This document shows positions 39,401-45,400 of a stretch of DNA of 64,000 bases, piece by piece. The stretch is from Paraescarpia echinospica (lineage: Eukaryota > Annelida > Polychaeta > Sabellida > Siboglinidae): assembly GCA_020002185.1 (NCBI GenBank), contig CM034534.1, positions 66,367,967 through 66,431,966 of the forward strand, in the 5' to 3' direction. The notes under the pieces were generated by a model, which did no database searches, had not been told where the DNA came from, and saw nothing but the letters and a program-made list of their open reading frames with translations. How positions within the stretch are numbered: position 1 is the stretch's first letter; each line of letters opens with the position of its first letter. The position numbers were made by a program, and so were the translations under genes.

Positions 39401-42400
39401 CAGGCGATGTAGAATTTAAGAACCAGCTGATGCTCAATCTCAACAAGGCGTTTGTTTGAGGAGCCAGCCTGTCACTGTATCCTGCTGAGGATCCTGTCCT
39501 GTTCAATAAAGTGTTTGTTTTGCACACTACTGAATTTACGTGTTTGTTTGCAGTGGGTGACCATGTCAATTTTTTTTTAGAAAATTACTTTTGCATTTAC
39601 TTCAAGTACATTTGTTTACTTTTTATTTTTTACTTCAAGTACGTTTTTCAAAAAGTACTTTTACTTGAGTAGCTTTTTCCAGAGTTACTTGTACTTTTAC
39701 TCAAGTACAAAATAAACGTACTTGTTACAGCTCTGCAGGTGGTACAAATGCAATGTGTTACAATAAATCTAAATTACAATTCCAAAACTAATCCATACAG
39801 TGCCTACAAAGTATAATACATGATTATAATTCTTATGATAGCATGTATGTCTACATCCCTCATATATGACACTGAATAAGTTTTAGTGATAATAATAATC
39901 TATTTGTGCCGCAGTGTCAACGACATACTGCGGGACACAGACTCGGAGCTAGAAGAGGATGAACCTTCCGTCTCCCGCGGGAAAAAGAAGCCCAAGAAGA
40001 AGACAGGAGCAGCGTGGTTGAAGGAAGGGAAGACGGAGGAGGACATTGTCGACTTCCTCGACCCGTCCGTCTCCAAGAAAGTCCTCGGTAGGACTGGGGG
40101 TGGTGGGGTCAGACCAACATTTTCACGTGGGATCAGACCAACATTTTCATGTGGGGGTCAGACCGCATTTTCATGTAGGTCAGACCACATTTTTATGTGG
40201 GGGGTCCGAACAACATTTTCATGTGGGGTCAGATGTTATCAGTGGGACGGACGACTACTAGTAGATGACGACATCGCCAGGACTACTCTGTCGCCATCTA
40301 GTGGTAGTTGGTTGGTCTGGTGAAATCTGCTGACAGCGCAATGAAATGTTACGAGAAAAAAATGGTACATAAAAAAAGAATGATGATTTTAATGATAGGA
40401 GTTTATACAAGTATTTGCATGAATGAATGAATGTATTTGGTTTCACAGTTACAAAGTTATTACAGATAAGAACATAATAAATTGTGGTGGAACTCTGGAG
40501 ATTATCTTGAAACCCCAAGGGGCTTATTACAAAGTAGTTTGAGTAGGCAATATGAAACTGGCCCCATCTTTTTTTAAATTAATTTTTATTTAGTGGCTGT
40601 CTGTAGATCCATGATGTTGACATTGATCGATGTTTTTAGCAACAAAGCCAAAGTCTGGTGCGGAGATGGATGCAAAGAGAGGTAGTTCACAGCATGGCTT
40701 CCAGATGGCGCCAGATGGGAGACTTATTATTCGTGAGGACAAAGACAAGGATGAACCTACAAAGAAAGGTCAGAGAGACAATATGTTGCTGACTCCTGTG
40801 ATAATGATACAAATGCCGTGATGACTGTATGTATTCGAACACTTAAAAATAATTAAATTATCAGATGTCTGAAATCATAAATACACAAACATTTGATTAT
40901 CAGATGTCCGAAAATATAGTTATGGAAGTGTCCAAAAACATACTCATAAATTATTACTTTTGTAGATTTTTAGGATGTCCTAAAATATAATGTCCACATA
41001 TGAATCATTATGATAATACTTATTATATAATTTAGTATTAAAAAATGGGCCAAATGGCCCTGAAGTCCTTTGGAGTTTGGGGGGCCCTGGGGGGTTAGAA
41101 TAATTCTGTCAAATACAGATTTCTTATGTATAGTGGCACTACCACATGAAATGTTTATGCAAAATCAGAAAAAAGTTACTGAAATATTTGCACTTTAACC
41201 AAAGTTACAAGATTTTAAATAGGGCACCCGTCAAGAATTAGTTATGGAGAAAAGTCCATTTTAAAGTCGAGAGTCATTATTCACATGAAAACAAAATTCA
41301 ACATGGTATAACAAAATATCCATTGCTATTAGTGCTACGCAGTAACGCTGTTTCATACAATAACAATGAAGACAAAAATTAACACAGTGGTACTAGTTCA
41401 CAGGGTTACATTATTTCGGCAACTGTCTGTTTACTACATCAGCTCTCAAGCCAGAATCCACTGTCTCTCAATGACACATCACTAATCTGGCCAATGCCAT
41501 GACACGCAGCCTGTATAGTGTCTACTGGGGTTGCACTGTCATTTAGCAACCATTCCAATGTGTGACAAACACACTACACTACATAACATCTAATTTTGGG
41601 GGGCCCTGAGGTGCCCTTAGAATGATTAAATCAAATACAGATTTCTTGTGTATAGTGGCACTACCACATGAAATGTCTGCAAAATTAGAGAAAAAGTTAC
41701 TGAAGAATTTAAAAAAAATAGGCAAAATGTGAAAATTGACCAGTTTAGGGGGCCTTGGGTGGGGGTAGAATGATTCAATCAAATACACATTTCTCATGCA
41801 TAATGGCAGTACCCTAAGATATGTCTGTGTAAAAATTAGAGAAAAAGTTGCTGAACTGTTTCTGAAATATGGCAGCTAATGGTGCATGGCGGACAGAAGA
41901 CGTAGAGTGATGGCATAAGTCCGTTGAACCTTCGACCCAAAGGAATAAAAATTAAATGTGGGTGTCTGTTATTCTGTAAGTCCATGTATATCTCCGTCGG
42001 TTTCACTTGTGTGAAACTGAAATGTTGTAGACGTGATAGCTGCAGTTGGGGTGGTTTGTAGATTTAGGGTTTTTAAATTCACCTGGGGGACCACGAGTAA
42101 GAGGATGTTGGGCGCAAATGGAACATCAGTGTTACCTGTCACAGATCACGTTATATAGTAACATTGCAGCTATCCATGGGCATCGTATAATCTCTTTGAG
42201 CTAGAGGCACATTTCACTAGAAAATATTAATAGGTGTCTTCTTATTGTGCAATGTCAGGGTAACTCGGTTAGAGTTATTTATTTTATTATTATCTTGCTA
42301 CAATATTTATAGAAATAACCTTTGTCTCTTCAGGAAAAGGTGCAACAAGCATTGATGATGACGCCTTTGATGATTTGGATGAAGTTCTGGGTGCCATGGG

Positions 42401-45400
42401 AATCAAAACTACAGTGAGAACAGCAAATTATCATTAATTAACATAAAATATTGTTTTTGCATAAACCGTAGTGGCGATACAATATTGAAGAGAAAATGTT
42501 TCGCTCTGAATTAAATGACTAAACAAAACTTTTAAATTCCAAATTTGTATATAATTTAGCCCAAAAGTTCTAAACAATCTATGAATAAGAAGAATTTGTT
42601 ATTTTGTAAAATTATTACCTAAGTGCCATTTCATTTGTGTTTGTCCATTTATTCCAGCCATGGTATTATTCATATCTTGTGATTTATCTTGATGCATTCT
42701 GGGATTTGTTGCAGAAACGTAAACGAAAGATGTCGAATAATGATGACGACATGATGGACGATGAGGCGCCATCTATGAACTACCAGGGTAACTACATATT
42801 GCTTATAGAGACTTCCTGAAGTGCTACTTCTTAAATAGTTGAAATTTTCATATTACATCTTTTATTCAGAGTAGTAAGTAGGGTAATTTCAGAATTGCAT
42901 AAGATACACAATGAACAATATGTGACAGGCCACAACTGTTCAGAATAATTGTTCTGAACCATATGAAGCAAATAAGACTGAGATGTTGCCTTTTAACATG
43001 ATGTTCTAACGCCATACTGATAGCACTGTAAGACTGAGATGTTGCCTTTTAACATGATGTTCTAACGCCATACTGATAGCACTGTAAGACTGAGATGTTG
43101 CCTTTTAACATGATGTTCTAACGCCATACTGATAGCACTGTAAGACTGAGATGTTGCCTTTTAACATGATGTTCTAACGCCATACTGATAGCACTGTAAG
43201 ACTGAGATGTTGCCTTTTAACATGATGTTCTAACGCCATACTGATAGCACTGTAAGACTGAGATGTTGCCTTTTAACATGATGTTCTAACGCCATACTGA
43301 TAGCACTGTAAGACTGAGATGTTGCCCTTTAACATGGTGTTCTAACGCCATACTGATAGCACTGTAAGACTGAGATGTTGCCCTTTAACATGGTGCTCTA
43401 ACGCCATACTGATAGTACTGTAAGACTGAGATGTTGCCCTTTAACATGATGTTCTAACGTCATACTGATAGCACTGTAAGACTGAGATGTTGCGTTTTAA
43501 CATGATGTTCTAATGCCGTACTGATAGCACTGTAAGACTGAGATGTTGCCCTTTAACATGGTGCTCTAACGCCATACCGATAGCACTGTAAGACTGAGAT
43601 GTTGCCCTTTAACATGATGCTCTAAGCCCATACTGATAGCACTGTAAGACTGAGATGTTGCCCTTTAACATGGTGTTCTAACGCCATACTGATAGCACTG
43701 TAAGACTGAGATGTTGTCTTTTAACATGATGCTCTAACGCCATACTGATAGCACTGTAAGACTGAGATGTTGTCTTTTAACATGATGTTCTAACGCCATA
43801 CTGATAGCACTGTAAGACCGAGATGTTGTCTTTTAACATGATGCTCTAATGCCATACTGATAGCACTGTAAGACTGAGATGTTGTCTTTTAACATGATGT
43901 TCTAACGCCATGCTGATAGCACTGTAAGACTGATATGTTGTCTTTTAACATGATGCTCTAATGCCATACTGATAGCACTGTAAGACTGAGATGTTGTCTT
44001 TTAACATGATGTTCTAACGCCATACTGATAGCACTGTAAGACTGAGATGTTGTCTTTTAACATGATGCTCTAATGCCATACTGATAGCACTGTAAGACTG
44101 AGATGTTGTCTTTTAACATGATGTTCTAACGCCATACTGATAGCACTGTAAGACTGAGATGTTGTCTTTTAACATGATGCTCTAACGCCATACTGATAGC
44201 ACTGTAAGACTGAGATGTTGTCTTTTAACATGATGTTCTAACGCCATACTGATAGCACTGTAAGACTGAGATGTTGCCTTTTAACATGATGTTCTAACGC
44301 CATACTGATAGCACTGTAAGACATTGATGAAGATATTGTCTCTATAGTCAGTCCTTGGCATTTACGTATGTTTGAGTATTAATAGCAGAAGTTGACATGA
44401 ATGATTGATCTGATTTCAGCGGGTGGCAGCGGCATTCACAGGCCTGTCTCTGGTGCAAAGTTGAAAAAGGGAAAAAAATTAGCACCCGGGGAAGAATTCA
44501 AGGCTAAGGTAAATCCAACTGACTGACACCTGTTGTCATCTGTCATGTGTCATGTTCTGTCATCCAACAGCTTGGCGGTGGCATGTCACATGAAGTCGCT
44601 TGTCTTTTCAATCCTCATGTGCCAGGGTATGGTGTTGATTACTTCAATCTGAGTACTCCCTGGCAGATTGCTCCCTGGCAGATTGCTCCCTGGCAGATTG
44701 CCTTACAATTCTCTGAAAATAAACTCAGCCAATACTATCATTAGCTGGGAAGTTTTGGAGGTTTAGGAAGTAGACATAGTTAAGAATTTGAATACACAAT
44801 ACCGGTCAGCGGCTCGTAAGAATGATCGAATGGGTAATTAAATCGGGATACCTGGTACTCAAGGGCTTTGTCTTGGAACTGGGGCGCGGGTCAGACAGGT
44901 GTCTGCACTGTTCTCACGGGTGGTACGGCAAAGTCAATTATGAGTGATTCAGCTAACTTCCATACAACAGATATGAGATCTACCAGGGGTAATGTACATA
45001 GTCTGGGTTACGAGGATGATCTTATCGCATCACATGATGTCATTTGTTGATATTTAGTGATTTTCATAGTTATGTTGTTGATATGCTGAATGAAGTTATA
45101 AACATCATACCGCATTCTGGATGGCAAAAGTTTGAAATGGTATCGGTGTGATTAAGATCAAACTGATAATTGTTTGCAGGCGACATCTCTTAACTGTGGT
45201 TATTATCTTATTATTAATTATTACATTGTTAATTTTGATTAGTGGCTGTAATGTTTAAAATGAGAAGAGATAAAAAACACAGATAATCTTGTACACTTTT
45301 GATTGTGATTTGCATATTTCACTTACTGTTTTAGTTTAATCTTACCACCTCCAAATATTGTTGAAAACTTACCAGTCTTATGCAGTATTAACCCTTCAGA

